A DNA stretch of 64,000 nt from Gracilimonas tropica DSM 19535 (GCF_000375425.1 NZ_AQXG01000002.1:327712-391711); one strand, 5' to 3'. Shown: positions 27,120-37,235, counted from the first letter of the stretch. Notes: a model not told the origin generated them from the sequence alone. A program made the numbers and translations.

Positions 27120-29501
27120 ATGAATTCATCATCTAACGATCACCATTATCCGCATCAAAACGGAAATAATGGTTTCTATAACGGGAACGGCTTCAATTCC
27201 TCCAATCAATTTAACAACCGCATGGGGGATGATGAAATTGATCTGTTCAAGCTATTTGGTACACTCTTACAGCACAAATGGACACTGCTTTCTTTTTTAT
27301 TTGTCTTTTCAGCTATAGCTGCTCTATTGGCTCTTAACCAGATACCAATCTATAAAAGTGAAGGCACTATTTTTATTAGTGAGAGCAAGAACCGTTATTC
27401 TTATGCAGGATCAGACCTCTCCAATCTTCTCACAACTACTTATGGCATTGGTGTGGGAAGTACTATTGCCAATGAACTCCAGATCCTGAAATCAAGAACG
27501 CTGAGCCAGGAACTGGCTGACAGCATTATGGCTAAGGGGTTTTCAGAATCGGGACGAAAGTATTCAGTTCTATGGCGTGCTTACCCGGACGACTCTACAA
27601 CCACCAGTCGCGATACAGTGGCTATGCGAATTCGAGAGAATTTAACCGCTGAACAAGTTGACAGGGAAACGGATATCGTTCGTATTGGTTTTGAAAGTCC
27701 TATGCCGGAGGAAGTAGCTTATGTGGTTAATTTAACCATGGATACCTATTCTAAGCTTTCAACGGAACAAAATCGTTCTATGGCTTCATCAGCCCTCAAA
27801 TTCTTAAGTGGAGAGCGGGATAACATTGAAAATCAATTAGCAGAGACTGAGAATGATCTTAGAGCTTTTATGGATTCTTCGAATCTCTTAGCTGTAGATG
27901 CTCAAACAGAACAATTGATTAATAATATTTCTACCCTTGAGACCAAAAAACAGGAAATCAGGGTTCAATTGGTAGCTGCAACATCGGCCATTCAAGCATA
28001 CGAAGGTCAACTTGAAGAAATTAAGCCCGGTTTGGCAAATCAGATATCTGAAAGTTTGGGCCCACAATTGACGAATTTCCAATTCAACCTTGCGGAGTTG
28101 GAAACAGAACGATTGATGTTGCTCCAAAGAAACCCAGAGCTGAGGGATAATCCCGATCACCCGGAGCTTGTCAGAATTGACAATCAGATCGAGGCCACCA
28201 AATCACAAATTAAATCTATTGCTGAACGACTGATCAATTCGAACTCTTCTCTTGCTTTAAGCTTTTTGGGAAGTGAAAACGGAGGTATAGCCGAAAAAAT
28301 CATTCAAATAAATGAAAAGCTCACACAATTACGGGTAGAACAATCACAATATGAAACCCAAATCCAAGCGCTCAACGATCGTATTGCTGAATTCAACTCG
28401 CAATTTGAAAAACTACCTCAAGAGATCATTCAGCTTGCTCGTCTAAAAAGAGACGTAAAAATAAACGAAGAACTTTACCTCTTGGTTTCTAATCAATATG
28501 CTGAAATGAGTCTTTGGGAACGTACCCAGTTTGGGATGGGTCGGCCGCTTGATTATGCTGTTGTTCCAATGAATCCCATCAAACCACAAAAGAAATTATG
28601 GGTGTTGATCGGATTTTTACTGGGTGGAATACTTGGTGTTGGTTTTATTTTTGTAAGAGAAGCATTAGATGACACTATAAAATCATCCGAAGAATTGAAG
28701 AGCTATAAAGTTCCATTCTTGGGTAATATTCCTGACTTTAATATCATTGATTCTTTCGACTCAAGTCAAAAACAGTTTGTACAAGGAAAATCGATTTCAA
28801 ATCAGCTGCTTACTTTTCTTGATCATGTTTCACCGATTTCCGAGGCTTATAGACGTTTAAGAATCAATACTGTGTACGCTAATCCTGATAAGGAGTATAA
28901 AGTATTGATGGTAACAAGTTCCACCAAGGGAGAAGGAAAGAGTACGATAGCGGCCAACCTCGCTGTTACTTTTGCAGAAGCAGAGAAAAGTGCATTGGTT
29001 ATTGACTTAGACCTGAGACGTCCAACTATGCACAAAATATTCGGTGAGAATAAAGAACCCGGATTAGTTGAACTTCTTTTTGATACCGCTGGTTTTGATA
29101 CAACGATTAAGGAAACTATTGCCCCAAATGTAGACCTGATCACAGTAGGAAAGAAAACACCTGAACCTGCAAGTGTTTTAGATAGTAAACGATTAAAGGA
29201 AACTATCGATATTCTGAAACAAAGATATGATCACATTATCTTAGATACCGCTCCTTATGGCATTATATCTGATTCAGCCTCCTTGTTAAGACTAACCGAT
29301 GGAATAGTTATTGCAAGTAGATTTGGGGTGACAACGAGAAGAGAGCTTGAGTTCACTCTTGACGGACTCAAACAACTTAATGCAGAGATCGTTGGAGTCG
29401 TTCTAAATGCATTCGATCCTAAGAAAAGCAGCGACTATTACACGAACTATTACTATTACAAACGAGCTTACAGTGATTATTACGAAGAAGATAAATCGTA
29501 A
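27120..29501 (+). CDS. Wzc-type polysaccharide co-polymerase/tyrosine autokinase
   Basis: 793 residues. An Asn-rich N-terminal tail (about 1-35), a Wzz domain with membrane helices at about 55 and 500, and a long periplasmic coiled-coil region between. The cytoplasmic BY-kinase domain follows: Walker A KGEGKSTIAANL, Walker A' VIDLDLRRPTMH and Walker B HIILDTAPYG. The protein ends in a tyrosine cluster (SDYYTNYYYYKRAYSDYYEE), the autophosphorylation site of such kinases. It controls chain length and export of capsule or exopolysaccharide. No glycosyltransferase or Wza gene is next to it, so the biosynthetic locus must be elsewhere. Confidence 0.95.
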   Translation: MNSSSNDHHYPHQNGNNGFYNGNGFNSSNQFNNRMGDDEIDLFKLFGTLLQHKWTLLSFLFVFSAIAALLALNQIPIYKSEGTIFISESKNRYSYAGSDLSNLLTTTYGIGVGSTIANELQILKSRTLSQELADSIMAKGFSESGRKYSVLWRAYPDDSTTTSRDTVAMRIRENLTAEQVDRETDIVRIGFESPMPEEVAYVVNLTMDTYSKLSTEQNRSMASSALKFLSGERDNIENQLAETENDLRAFMDSSNLLAVDAQTEQLINNISTLETKKQEIRVQLVAATSAIQAYEGQLEEIKPGLANQISESLGPQLTNFQFNLAELETERLMLLQRNPELRDNPDHPELVRIDNQIEATKSQIKSIAERLINSNSSLALSFLGSENGGIAEKIIQINEKLTQLRVEQSQYETQIQALNDRIAEFNSQFEKLPQEIIQLARLKRDVKINEELYLLVSNQYAEMSLWERTQFGMGRPLDYAVVPMNPIKPQKKLWVLIGFLLGGILGVGFIFVREALDDTIKSSEELKSYKVPFLGNIPDFNIIDSFDSSQKQFVQGKSISNQLLTFLDHVSPISEAYRRLRINTVYANPDKEYKVLMVTSSTKGEGKSTIAANLAVTFAEAEKSALVIDLDLRRPTMHKIFGENKEPGLVELLFDTAGFDTTIKETIAPNVDLITVGKKTPEPASVLDSKRLKETIDILKQRYDHIILDTAPYGIISDSASLLRLTDGIVIASRFGVTTRRELEFTLDGLKQLNAEIVGVVLNAFDPKKSSDYYTNYYYYKRAYSDYYEEDKS

Positions 29502-29544
29502 CACCGACTACACTCAATATTAGATAGAATAGAATTTAAACTCT

Positions 29545-29582
29545 AAAAAAAGCCGATCAGTTTAACTGAGCGGCTTTTTTTT
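29545..29582. terminator. bidirectional rho-independent terminator
   Basis: A run of A, then AGCCG-a-TCAGT / ACTGA-g-CGGCT with one mismatch and a tight loop, then eight T. Serves both the Wzc-type gene and the convergent cysNC gene. Confidence 0.88.
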
Positions 29583-29632
29583 GATCAGAAATTCAGAAAA
29601 ACAATCTGTGGTGTAATCTCAGAGATCTATTT

Positions 29633-31540
29633 TTACAAAAGTTCTAAGATTCTATTTACAGCTTCATCCACTGAAAGCTCATCAGTATTGATAGTTAATA
29701 CCGGATCTTCCGGGGCTTCATGATCAGCATCATAGCCCGTCAGACCGGTGATCTTGCCTTCTTTTGCTTTGGCATATAACCCTTTCGGATCTCTCTTCTG
29801 AGCAGTTTCAGGAGAACAAGTAATGTGTACTTCTTTAAAAGCACCCTCAGGAAATAGTTCTTTTACCCCTTCCCTGTCTTTATTGTAAGGAGACACAAAA
29901 GTGCATATCACAATATTTCCATGTTCATAGAATAGGCGCGCCACCTCACCTACCCTTCGAATATTTTCGGCACGGTCGGTTGGGCTAAACCCAAGATCTC
30001 CATTTAATCCATGGCGAACCTGATCGCCATCGAGGAGTACTGTTTGTTTTCCTTCATCAAAAAGTCGGCGTTCAAGTTCTTTTGCAATCGTACTTTTGCC
30101 TGCTCCAGAGATGCCTGTAAGCCAGAAGATCTCAGAAGAATGCCCATTACGTTTTTCACGCTCTTTACGCTGAATATTCCAGGGCTCCCATACTACATTA
30201 GGGGATTTTTTACGAGCCATTCTGCTCTTGGATTCTTCGGAAACCGTTGATCCTGCTCTCATCATTCCTGCCCCAACAGTAACGTTGGTAGCCGGATCTA
30301 TGATTATAAAACTGCCTGTCTTCTTGTTGATCTGGTAAGCATCAAAAAACAAAGGTTGACTTGTTTTGAAGCGTACACGGCCAATTTCATTCAAGCCTAA
30401 TTCACTGATCCCTTCTTCGCTGTTCAGGGTATCTACATTCATTCTATATAACAGGTCTTCTGCAAAAACCTGCGTGGTTTTGGTGGTATGCTGAAGGATG
30501 TATTGTTTGTTGAGCTCCATTGGTTTCTCGTTCATCCAGCACAAATAGGCCTCAAAATCATTTCTTACGGTCGGTACATTATTCTTCCGAACAATCATAT
30601 CACCCCTGGAAATATCAATTTCATCTTCAATGGTGATGGTCACCGAGTCCCCGGGGTAGGCTATATCAAGATTGCCCTCTCTGGTTACAATTTCTTTCAC
30701 CTTAGAATGCAGACCTGATGGAAGTATCGTAACCTCATCTCCCGGACGAATATGTCCTGAAGCCACACGTCCTGAAAAACCACGGAAATTCTGATTGGGC
30801 CTGATCACATATTGCACAGGGAAACGGAAATCAACAATGTTATCATCGGCATCAACTTTCACGTTTTCCAAATGGTGAAGCATGGCCGAACCTTGATACC
30901 AAGGCATATTCTCGCTCTTCGTTACTACATTATCTCCCTTCAGAGCACTGATGGGAATATAGGTTACATCGGTAACATTAAGTTTCTTGGCAAACTCCCT
31001 GAATTCAGAAACAATTTCATTGAATACTTTCTCATCATAATCCACCAAATCCATTTTATTAATGGCTACAACAAGGTGAGGTATTTGCAACAACGAAGAA
31101 ATAAAAGCATGGCGCCGGGACTGTGTAAGCAAACCCTTTGATGCATCAACTAAAATTACCGCAAGATCAGCCGTTGAAGCACCGGTAACCATATTCCGGG
31201 TATATTGTGTGTGTCCGGGTGTATCCGCAATAATGAATTTTCTTTTCGGGGTCGCAAAATAGCGGTAGGCTACATCAATAGTTATTTTCTGCTCTCGCTC
31301 GGCTTTCAATCCATCAGTAAGCAAAGCCAGGTTAACTTCCTCTTCTCCACTGCTTTTACTGGATTTTTCAATGGCCTCCATCTGATCTTCAAAAATTGAT
31401 TTTGAATCATAAAAAAGCCGGCCGATCAGTGTACTCTTGCCGTCATCTACACTTCCGGCTGTCGTAAACCGGAGCAGATCCATATCCAGATATTTATTGT
31501 CGTTGTTAGGATTTTTTGTTTGTCCGTTCGTATCACTCAT
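29633..31540 (-). CDS. cysNC: bifunctional sulfate adenylyltransferase subunit 1/APS kinase
   Basis: Fusion of the CysN GTPase (about 1-440) and CysC APS kinase (about 455-635). The CysN part shows GSVDDGKSTLIGRLFYDS (G1), ADTPGHTQYTRNM (G3) and AINKMDLVDY (G4). The CysC part shows GISGAGKSTIAKELERRLF (Walker A) and VLLDGDQVRHGLNGDLGFS. With CysD it makes APS from sulfate and ATP, then PAPS. It is the last gene of the leftward sulfate block, 68 bases after cysD with a hexamer repeat in the gap. Confidence 0.97.
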   Translation of the reverse strand: MSDTNGQTKNPNNDNKYLDMDLLRFTTAGSVDDGKSTLIGRLFYDSKSIFEDQMEAIEKSSKSSGEEEVNLALLTDGLKAEREQKITIDVAYRYFATPKRKFIIADTPGHTQYTRNMVTGASTADLAVILVDASKGLLTQSRRHAFISSLLQIPHLVVAINKMDLVDYDEKVFNEIVSEFREFAKKLNVTDVTYIPISALKGDNVVTKSENMPWYQGSAMLHHLENVKVDADDNIVDFRFPVQYVIRPNQNFRGFSGRVASGHIRPGDEVTILPSGLHSKVKEIVTREGNLDIAYPGDSVTITIEDEIDISRGDMIVRKNNVPTVRNDFEAYLCWMNEKPMELNKQYILQHTTKTTQVFAEDLLYRMNVDTLNSEEGISELGLNEIGRVRFKTSQPLFFDAYQINKKTGSFIIIDPATNVTVGAGMMRAGSTVSEESKSRMARKKSPNVVWEPWNIQRKEREKRNGHSSEIFWLTGISGAGKSTIAKELERRLFDEGKQTVLLDGDQVRHGLNGDLGFSPTDRAENIRRVGEVARLFYEHGNIVICTFVSPYNKDREGVKELFPEGAFKEVHITCSPETAQKRDPKGLYAKAKEGKITGLTGYDADHEAPEDPVLTINTDELSVDEAVNRILELL

Positions 31541-31584
31541 TATTTCGAGAAGTAAAAAAGTTCGTTATTCGATGTTCTGTATTT

Positions 31585-31608
31585 GCCTTTGGCTTTGGCT
31601 TTGGCTTT
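31585..31608. repeat. hexanucleotide tandem repeat between cysD and cysNC
   Basis: GCCTTT followed by three GGCTTT units (four hexamers, one base variant), directly after the cysD stop codon. Too short and non-coding to be a proven variable locus. Confidence 0.7.
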
Positions 31609-32517
31609 CTAAAAGTACCCTTGACGTTTTCTGTCTTCCATGGCGGTTTCACTGCGTTTATCATCATGCCTGTTGCCACGCTCTGTTTGCCGAGCAGAAG
31701 CCACTTCTTGTATGATCTCTTCCATATTTGAGGCTTCGGAAAGCACCGCACCCGTACAGGTAGCGTCCCCAATGGTTCGGAAGCGTACCGTCTTGGTTTC
31801 CAATTCTTCGTCTTCCATACGATTGACAAATTCAGTATCTGCCAACCATACCCCTCGGCGATTAAATACTTTACGTTCGTGAGCGAAATATAAACTTGGG
31901 ATCTCAATTTCTTCCTGAGCTATGTACTGCCATACATCCATCTCAGTCCAGTTACTGATCGGAAAGACCCGGAAGTTTTCACCCGGTTTTTTTCTACCGT
32001 TGTAAAGATTCCAAAGTTCAGGGCGTTGATTTTTGGGATCCCACTGTCCGAACACATCTCTGTGAGAAAAGAACCGTTCCTTGGCTCGGGCTTTTTCTTC
32101 ATCTCGCCTTCCACCACCTAGTGCCGCATCAACCTGGTATTCCTTGAGTGTATCAAGTAACGTTGTTGTCTGGAGTGCATTTCGGCTGGCATCGGGACCG
32201 GTTTCTTCTTCAACCCGGCCTTTATCAATAGATTCCTGAACACTGCCTACGATCAATTCCACCCCATATTTCTCTACTAAATGATCCCGAAACTCAATGG
32301 TTTCCGGAAAATTATGGCCGGTATCGATATGCATCAAAGGAAATGGAATTTTACCGGGATAAAAAGCTTTTAAGGCTAAATGAAACATAACGATGGAATC
32401 CTTTCCTCCTGAAAAAAGAAGGACCGGCCGATCGAACTGCGCGGCCACTTCCCTCATTACGTAAATTCCTTCGTTTTCTAATTCTTTTAAGTGAGATTGT
32501 GTCTTTTTTTCACTCAT
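31609..32517 (-). CDS. cysD: sulfate adenylyltransferase subunit 2
   Basis: PP-loop ATP sulfurylase catalytic subunit, 302 residues. SGGKDSIVMFHLALKAF is the PP-loop; other conserved parts are MHIDTGHNFPETIEFRD, GGGRRDEEKARAKERFFSHR and FPISNWTEMDVWQYI. The C-terminus carries RFRTIGDATCTGAV. I choose the ATG at 32517 (MSEKKTQSHLKEL) rather than a TTG 9 bases upstream. Works with CysN as a GTP-driven heterodimer. Confidence 0.97.
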   Translation of the reverse strand: MSEKKTQSHLKELENEGIYVMREVAAQFDRPVLLFSGGKDSIVMFHLALKAFYPGKIPFPLMHIDTGHNFPETIEFRDHLVEKYGVELIVGSVQESIDKGRVEEETGPDASRNALQTTTLLDTLKEYQVDAALGGGRRDEEKARAKERFFSHRDVFGQWDPKNQRPELWNLYNGRKKPGENFRVFPISNWTEMDVWQYIAQEEIEIPSLYFAHERKVFNRRGVWLADTEFVNRMEDEELETKTVRFRTIGDATCTGAVLSEASNMEEIIQEVASARQTERGNRHDDKRSETAMEDRKRQGYF

Positions 32518-32557
32518 TTTATTCAATAGGTGGTTGTAAAATTTTAATGGCCTGTTG

Positions 32558-33331
32558 TTACAGGTTTTCGACGTCTATATATTCGTTTATACCCAACAAA
32601 AAATACGGATTTTTCATGGTTTTTTTGTTGTATTTCAACGGGGAGAATTTCACTCCATTGTTTGTTGAAAAACGGTACACAGCATCTGCAGCGGCAGTAT
32701 CCCATTCCATGGTAGGGCCAAGCCTCGGATAAAGATCAGCTTTGCCTTCAGCTACCAAACAGAATTTAATGGAGCTTCCTGATGGCACTTCTTCGCTAAC
32801 CTCTATATTCAGCGTTTTTAATTTCTTGGCGGTAGTGTCATCCCCATGAGATCGGCTAACTACGATTTTGGCACTTCCGGGTGCCTTGAACTCTGGACTG
32901 TTTAGTTTTTGAGCAGATCTTTCACCCTCTTTTTTATAAGAACCAATAGATTCTTCACCATAATACATCACGTCAAATGCAGGAACATAAACGACTCCTA
33001 AAACAGGTTTCTCATTTTCTATGAGCGCGATATTGACCGTGAATTCTCCGTTTTTCTTTATGAATTCTTTGGTTCCATCCAATGGATCTACGAGCCAAAA
33101 TTTATTCCAGTCTTTTCTTTCCTGGTAGTCAGGAATGCCGGATTCCTCAGAAATTACAGGGGTTTCAGGATCTATTTCTTTGAGGGCATCAACGATAATA
33201 TGATGAGCGGCGAGATCTGCTTTGGTAAGAGGGGAATCATCATCTTTTGTGATGACTTCTATCTCTGTATCATAAAATTCTAAAATTTTTTGCCCCGCTT
33301 CTTTTGCTGTCTTGATGACTTGATTCAGCAT
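32558..33331 (-). CDS. cysQ: 3'(2'),5'-bisphosphate nucleotidase
   Basis: Inositol-monophosphatase-fold enzyme that removes PAP, the by-product of PAPS use. 257 residues. Metal-binding motifs are SEESGIPDY (about 60), VDPLDGTKEFI (DPxDGT) and GPTMEWDTAAADAVYR near the C-terminus (WDxAA). Sits between the SLC13 permease and cysD genes in one leftward series, 13 bases after the permease stop, so it belongs to the sulfate assimilation operon. Confidence 0.95.
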   Translation of the reverse strand: MLNQVIKTAKEAGQKILEFYDTEIEVITKDDDSPLTKADLAAHHIIVDALKEIDPETPVISEESGIPDYQERKDWNKFWLVDPLDGTKEFIKKNGEFTVNIALIENEKPVLGVVYVPAFDVMYYGEESIGSYKKEGERSAQKLNSPEFKAPGSAKIVVSRSHGDDTTAKKLKTLNIEVSEEVPSGSSIKFCLVAEGKADLYPRLGPTMEWDTAAADAVYRFSTNNGVKFSPLKYNKKTMKNPYFLLGINEYIDVENL

Positions 33332-33344
33332 GCTCCGGTTTATT

Positions 33345-35114
33345 TTAAAAAGTCCAAATTTGAGGGATTAAAGATACCGCGATTATTGCGACTATCAAAT
33401 TAAGAGGCAGCCCTATTTTTGCAAAATCGGTAAACTTGTATCCTCCCGGACCATAAACCATCAAATTGGTTTGATAGCCAATAGGCGTTGAAAAGCTTGA
33501 AGAGGCAGCAATGATCATAACCATTGCAAACGGCATGAAATCCACTCCCATAGACTGGGCCAGTGAAAATGCAATTGGGAATATAAGCACAGCCGCTGCA
33601 TTGTTGGTGATCATTTCTGTTAACAGCCACGTTGCTAAATAGGTAAGAAAAAGTGCAAAAATGGGATCGTCTCCTGCAAACGCCAATAAATTAGTAGCCA
33701 GGTGCTCTGCAACTCCTGTATATTCAAGGGCACTTCCAAGCCCCAAGGCAGATGCAATCGCAATCAGTACTCGCCAATCCACGCTTTCCAGGGCTGTCGA
33801 GTAACGAAAACATTTTGTAATGAGCAACAGACCTCCGGCAAGAATAGCTGCTTGAAGCATACTCATAACACCTGTAGCAGCCAACACAACCATCGCTGTT
33901 AACGACAAGCCAGCAATCCATGCTTTTTCGTAGGTCACGGGGGATGAATCTTCAATAGAACTCACCAAAAAGAAATCGTTGGAGTTGCGGTATCTGTTGA
34001 CAAAGTTTGGGTGCGCCTCCAACAGTAGAACATCTCCACTTCTAAGGGTGATATCCCCAACTTTATCATTGATACGCTCTCCACTACGAGAAACTGCCAA
34101 TACAACTGCATCATAACGATTCCGAAACTCGCCGCCTTTGATGGTATTTCCCAATAGGGGATTAGAACGTGAAACAACGGCTTCTATCATTTTCCGTTCA
34201 TTTCTTGGAGCATCTAATTTAAAAACCTGATTGGTAGCCGGCTCCAACCCTGTCATTTGCTGCAGATCTATGATTGAATCGACAATTCCGGTAAAAATGA
34301 GCCGATCTTTGCTTCTGAGTTTCTCATAAGGCCCTACAGCCGGAATCGTTCTTCCATTCCTTTGAATTTCAATAAGGAACAATCCCGGAAGGTTTCGTAA
34401 ACCGGCATCTTCAATAGTTTTTCCTGACAGAGCACTTCCCTCTTCCACGATCATTTCAATGGTATACTCCCGTGGATCTTTGAAGGTATCCATACTGGAT
34501 CCGCGTTCGGGCAAAAGACGGTCGCCAAAGATCAACAAATAGATAAAACCGGCGATGGCACAGGGAATGCCGATCAGAGCCGGCTCCAGTATTCCGATAC
34601 TTCGCACAGAAGCTTCCTGAATCATCAATCCATTTATGATCAGGTTTGTACTGGTACCGATAAGCGTACAGGTACCTCCCAAAATAGCTGCGTAACTAAG
34701 TGGGATCAAGATTTTGGACACCGGGATCTGTGATATACGACTCCATCTTTCCAGGGCCGGAATAAAGGAAGCCACGATCGGCGTATTATTCAAAAATGCA
34801 CTCATCACCATAACAGGACTCATAATTCTGAGCTGTGCATTTTTTACCGTCTTTACATTCCCCATTACCCGCTGCACTATAAACTGAATGGCACCGGTTT
34901 CCTTTAAACCTGCAGCAACGATATATAATGCAGCAACGGTAAGCATACCTTCATTAGAAAATCCGGAAAGTGCTTCATCAGCGGGAATAATTCCGCTGAT
35001 GAAAAGAACAGCCAATCCGGCAAAAAGAATTATGTCAACGGAAACGGAAGTCCCTATCAGCGCGATCAAACAGAGTAATATAACGGATAAGACCACCCAT
35101 CCTTCAAAAGTCAT
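33345..35114 (-). CDS. SLC13-family permease with RCK_C domains (likely sulfate uptake)
   Basis: 589-residue membrane protein: hydrophobic helices at about 5-190 and 390-589 flank a soluble part (about 205-375) with two TrkA-C/RCK_C domains (EGSALSGKTIEDAGLRNLPG; RSNPLLGNTIKGGEFRNRYD). Transport-domain motifs are FLNNTPIVASFIPAL and, in the second half, MITNNAAAVLIFPIA. This architecture is shared with algal SLT sulfate transporters and bacterial homologues. Its position ahead of cysQ-cysD-cysNC supports sulfate as substrate; dicarboxylates are the main alternative. Confidence 0.88.
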   Translation of the reverse strand: MTFEGWVVLSVILLCLIALIGTSVSVDIILFAGLAVLFISGIIPADEALSGFSNEGMLTVAALYIVAAGLKETGAIQFIVQRVMGNVKTVKNAQLRIMSPVMVMSAFLNNTPIVASFIPALERWSRISQIPVSKILIPLSYAAILGGTCTLIGTSTNLIINGLMIQEASVRSIGILEPALIGIPCAIAGFIYLLIFGDRLLPERGSSMDTFKDPREYTIEMIVEEGSALSGKTIEDAGLRNLPGLFLIEIQRNGRTIPAVGPYEKLRSKDRLIFTGIVDSIIDLQQMTGLEPATNQVFKLDAPRNERKMIEAVVSRSNPLLGNTIKGGEFRNRYDAVVLAVSRSGERINDKVGDITLRSGDVLLLEAHPNFVNRYRNSNDFFLVSSIEDSSPVTYEKAWIAGLSLTAMVVLAATGVMSMLQAAILAGGLLLITKCFRYSTALESVDWRVLIAIASALGLGSALEYTGVAEHLATNLLAFAGDDPIFALFLTYLATWLLTEMITNNAAAVLIFPIAFSLAQSMGVDFMPFAMVMIIAASSSFSTPIGYQTNLMVYGPGGYKFTDFAKIGLPLNLIVAIIAVSLIPQIWTF

Positions 35115-35177
35115 ACACCAAAAATTTTATTCGGGATAATATAACAGGCTTGCATCGAGATAAGAAACATTATCTTC

Positions 35178-37235
35178 TTAAAATTGCAGTCTCGCTTGTA
35201 CCCCTATTGAATTACGGATATTTCCCTGAACTTCCTCCAAACCACTACCAACTGCTTGTCGGTCCTCGAAAACGGTAATTCCATATTTTAACCAGATATC
35301 CAAAAAATTTGCTGCATCATATTTTAGCGCCACATAGGCTCTCTGCCCTCTATCATATAAAACAGTATTAGACAAAACATACAATAAATCACTTTCAAAC
35401 TGGTAGACCCTGGTATCAAAACTATCGGTGTCAAAAAGAGAGATCCTTCCATCTACTCTAAGACCTTTTACCGGCTCTACCCGGATATCCTGATATATCA
35501 AATATCCGTCTTCCCACCCTTTTCCAGCCTCTTTATTACGCACAAATTCAGTGCGGGTGCGCAGCCTCACTGAAGGACTTACCCTGAATTCAAAATTGAA
35601 CCGCAAACTATTTCTTTTTTCCTCTGCTATGCGGAGTACTTCTTGCCCCAATTCATTTTTCAAAACATACTCTTCTTCCTGAACTTCATTTCGAAGCAAT
35701 ACATAAAAATTTACTTTTGAAGACAACATAAACTCGATCAAACCCAGCATATCGAAGCCACCGGTGCCTTGTGTTGCACCAAACCGTGGAGAAGCAAATC
35801 TATACTGATCAAAATATCCGCTTAGCGTGATCTCCCTGAACAACTGATGCCGCACTCCCACATAAAATCCTTCTTCGTTTTGTGGAGCCGAGGAACGTTC
35901 TCCAAACCCACTGGCAAGAAAAGACTGAAAATTGCGGCCATAATTTCTATAGGATAAAGTCAGATCTGTATTATTCAAAATTGGAGTTTCCATTCCGGCT
36001 ACACCTCCAAGCCCTCCATTTTTGCTTCTCGCCAACTCGCCAAACAAAAAAGCATTTCCGATCAACCCACGATAGTCCATCCCGAAAACGGAATTTGTTT
36101 TCCCCTCGAAATCATATTTGTTGCTTAAAGATGTACCTTTAGCAATGTAACTGCTGAATTCATTCTGATACCCGCTAATTCCGAATAGCCCAATTCCGGT
36201 ATCCACACGAAGTCGGCCTCCCATCACCGTTTGTTCAATATTGTTTTTTCTGAAAAGTTCGTTTTCTGTTCTATGAAGACCACTGGAAGTCGGGAACCGG
36301 GTGGAGTCTCCTGAAATTACTGAAGCCGTTCTTGGGCGAGATGAATAGAATCCGGTTACTTCGATCTTTTCACCATATGAGGCAGCCACTCCCCGAAAGA
36401 AATTTGTTTCCTGGGCAGAGCTGTATGGTTTTATACCACGCTCATTTTTGCTGACCGCTCCTGTAACTTCTCGCCCCTTACCAAAGGAACCGCCGGTCCA
36501 CAGCACCAATCCTTGTCCAAAGCTGAGGCTGTAATCCCCTACCACCAATTCATTTAACTTTCCGTTGTCGGTAAGAGCAAGATGTGCTGAGCTATAATCG
36601 AAGCCTGAAATACCATTTATGGTTTCACCGGGATCTTTTTCTTGCGTCAGATTCAGAGATACATGATTCGTAGTTACTCTAAATCGATGATAATATTTCC
36701 CCAGGTTCCCGAGATACCCACCCAGAGAATCCGGGATCACATAACCAGATTTGGTTTTTAGATCTTGTTGATAACGGCTGAATACATCCACTTTTTGGCC
36801 GGACAGCCAGTATTCCGGACGCATGTATAGATCACGAAACCGGGCCTTTGTACTGCCAATAGTTATATAAGACGCCATCCTTTGATAGGTGGCCTCCCCA
36901 ATTCCCTGTACGTCCAGTAGCTCAGACTTAATCTCAAAAGGTTTTTGAACCCTATAATCAAGGATTGCCCGGGCTACTTTCAAATTAATTCCCGGGACTT
37001 GTAACAAATCGTCCAGCATAGCGCTGTTGATGTTGACCGGATTTGCCGCCAGGTCTTCCAAAAACTGGGTAAGCTGTTCTCCCGTCAAGCCCGATTCTTC
37101 ACCATCAAGTTCTTCAAAAGCTTTCTCGAGCTGTTCTTCAACAGTGGTGGCGGTTGTATCCTGAGCATAAACGAAGACAGGTGCCATCACCCCACATAAA
37201 AAAAGAACCAATATGTGAATCGGATAAAACTTCAT
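35178..37235 (-). CDS. outer-membrane barrel with periplasmic ComEA-like HhH domain
   Basis: 685 residues. Signal peptide (cleavage near VYAQ), an acidic linker, then at about 60-130 a double helix-hairpin-helix domain: NPVNINSAMLDDLLQVPGIN, VARAILDYR and LLDVQGIGEATYQRM, closely following the ComEA/T2SK pattern. The rest is beta-strand-rich with aromatic-ended strands and finishes SIGVQARLQF, a barrel-type C-terminus. ComEA domains bind DNA in the periplasm, so DNA binding at the outer membrane is possible; the same fold also mediates protein contacts. It starts with a 4-base overlap with the PorV-like gene upstream, so the two products probably act together. Confidence 0.75.
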   Translation of the reverse strand: MKFYPIHILVLFLCGVMAPVFVYAQDTTATTVEEQLEKAFEELDGEESGLTGEQLTQFLEDLAANPVNINSAMLDDLLQVPGINLKVARAILDYRVQKPFEIKSELLDVQGIGEATYQRMASYITIGSTKARFRDLYMRPEYWLSGQKVDVFSRYQQDLKTKSGYVIPDSLGGYLGNLGKYYHRFRVTTNHVSLNLTQEKDPGETINGISGFDYSSAHLALTDNGKLNELVVGDYSLSFGQGLVLWTGGSFGKGREVTGAVSKNERGIKPYSSAQETNFFRGVAASYGEKIEVTGFYSSRPRTASVISGDSTRFPTSSGLHRTENELFRKNNIEQTVMGGRLRVDTGIGLFGISGYQNEFSSYIAKGTSLSNKYDFEGKTNSVFGMDYRGLIGNAFLFGELARSKNGGLGGVAGMETPILNNTDLTLSYRNYGRNFQSFLASGFGERSSAPQNEEGFYVGVRHQLFREITLSGYFDQYRFASPRFGATQGTGGFDMLGLIEFMLSSKVNFYVLLRNEVQEEEYVLKNELGQEVLRIAEEKRNSLRFNFEFRVSPSVRLRTRTEFVRNKEAGKGWEDGYLIYQDIRVEPVKGLRVDGRISLFDTDSFDTRVYQFESDLLYVLSNTVLYDRGQRAYVALKYDAANFLDIWLKYGITVFEDRQAVGSGLEEVQGNIRNSIGVQARLQF

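Noticed and set aside
29430..29501. Tyrosine-rich tail of the Wzc-type protein as a novel motif
   Set aside because: C-terminal tyrosine clusters are a normal feature of BY-kinases.
31499..31907. Leftward frame rich in KPKPK overlapping the cysD end
   Set aside because: It is a shadow of cysD in another frame, and its Lys-Pro run is produced by the hexamer repeat.
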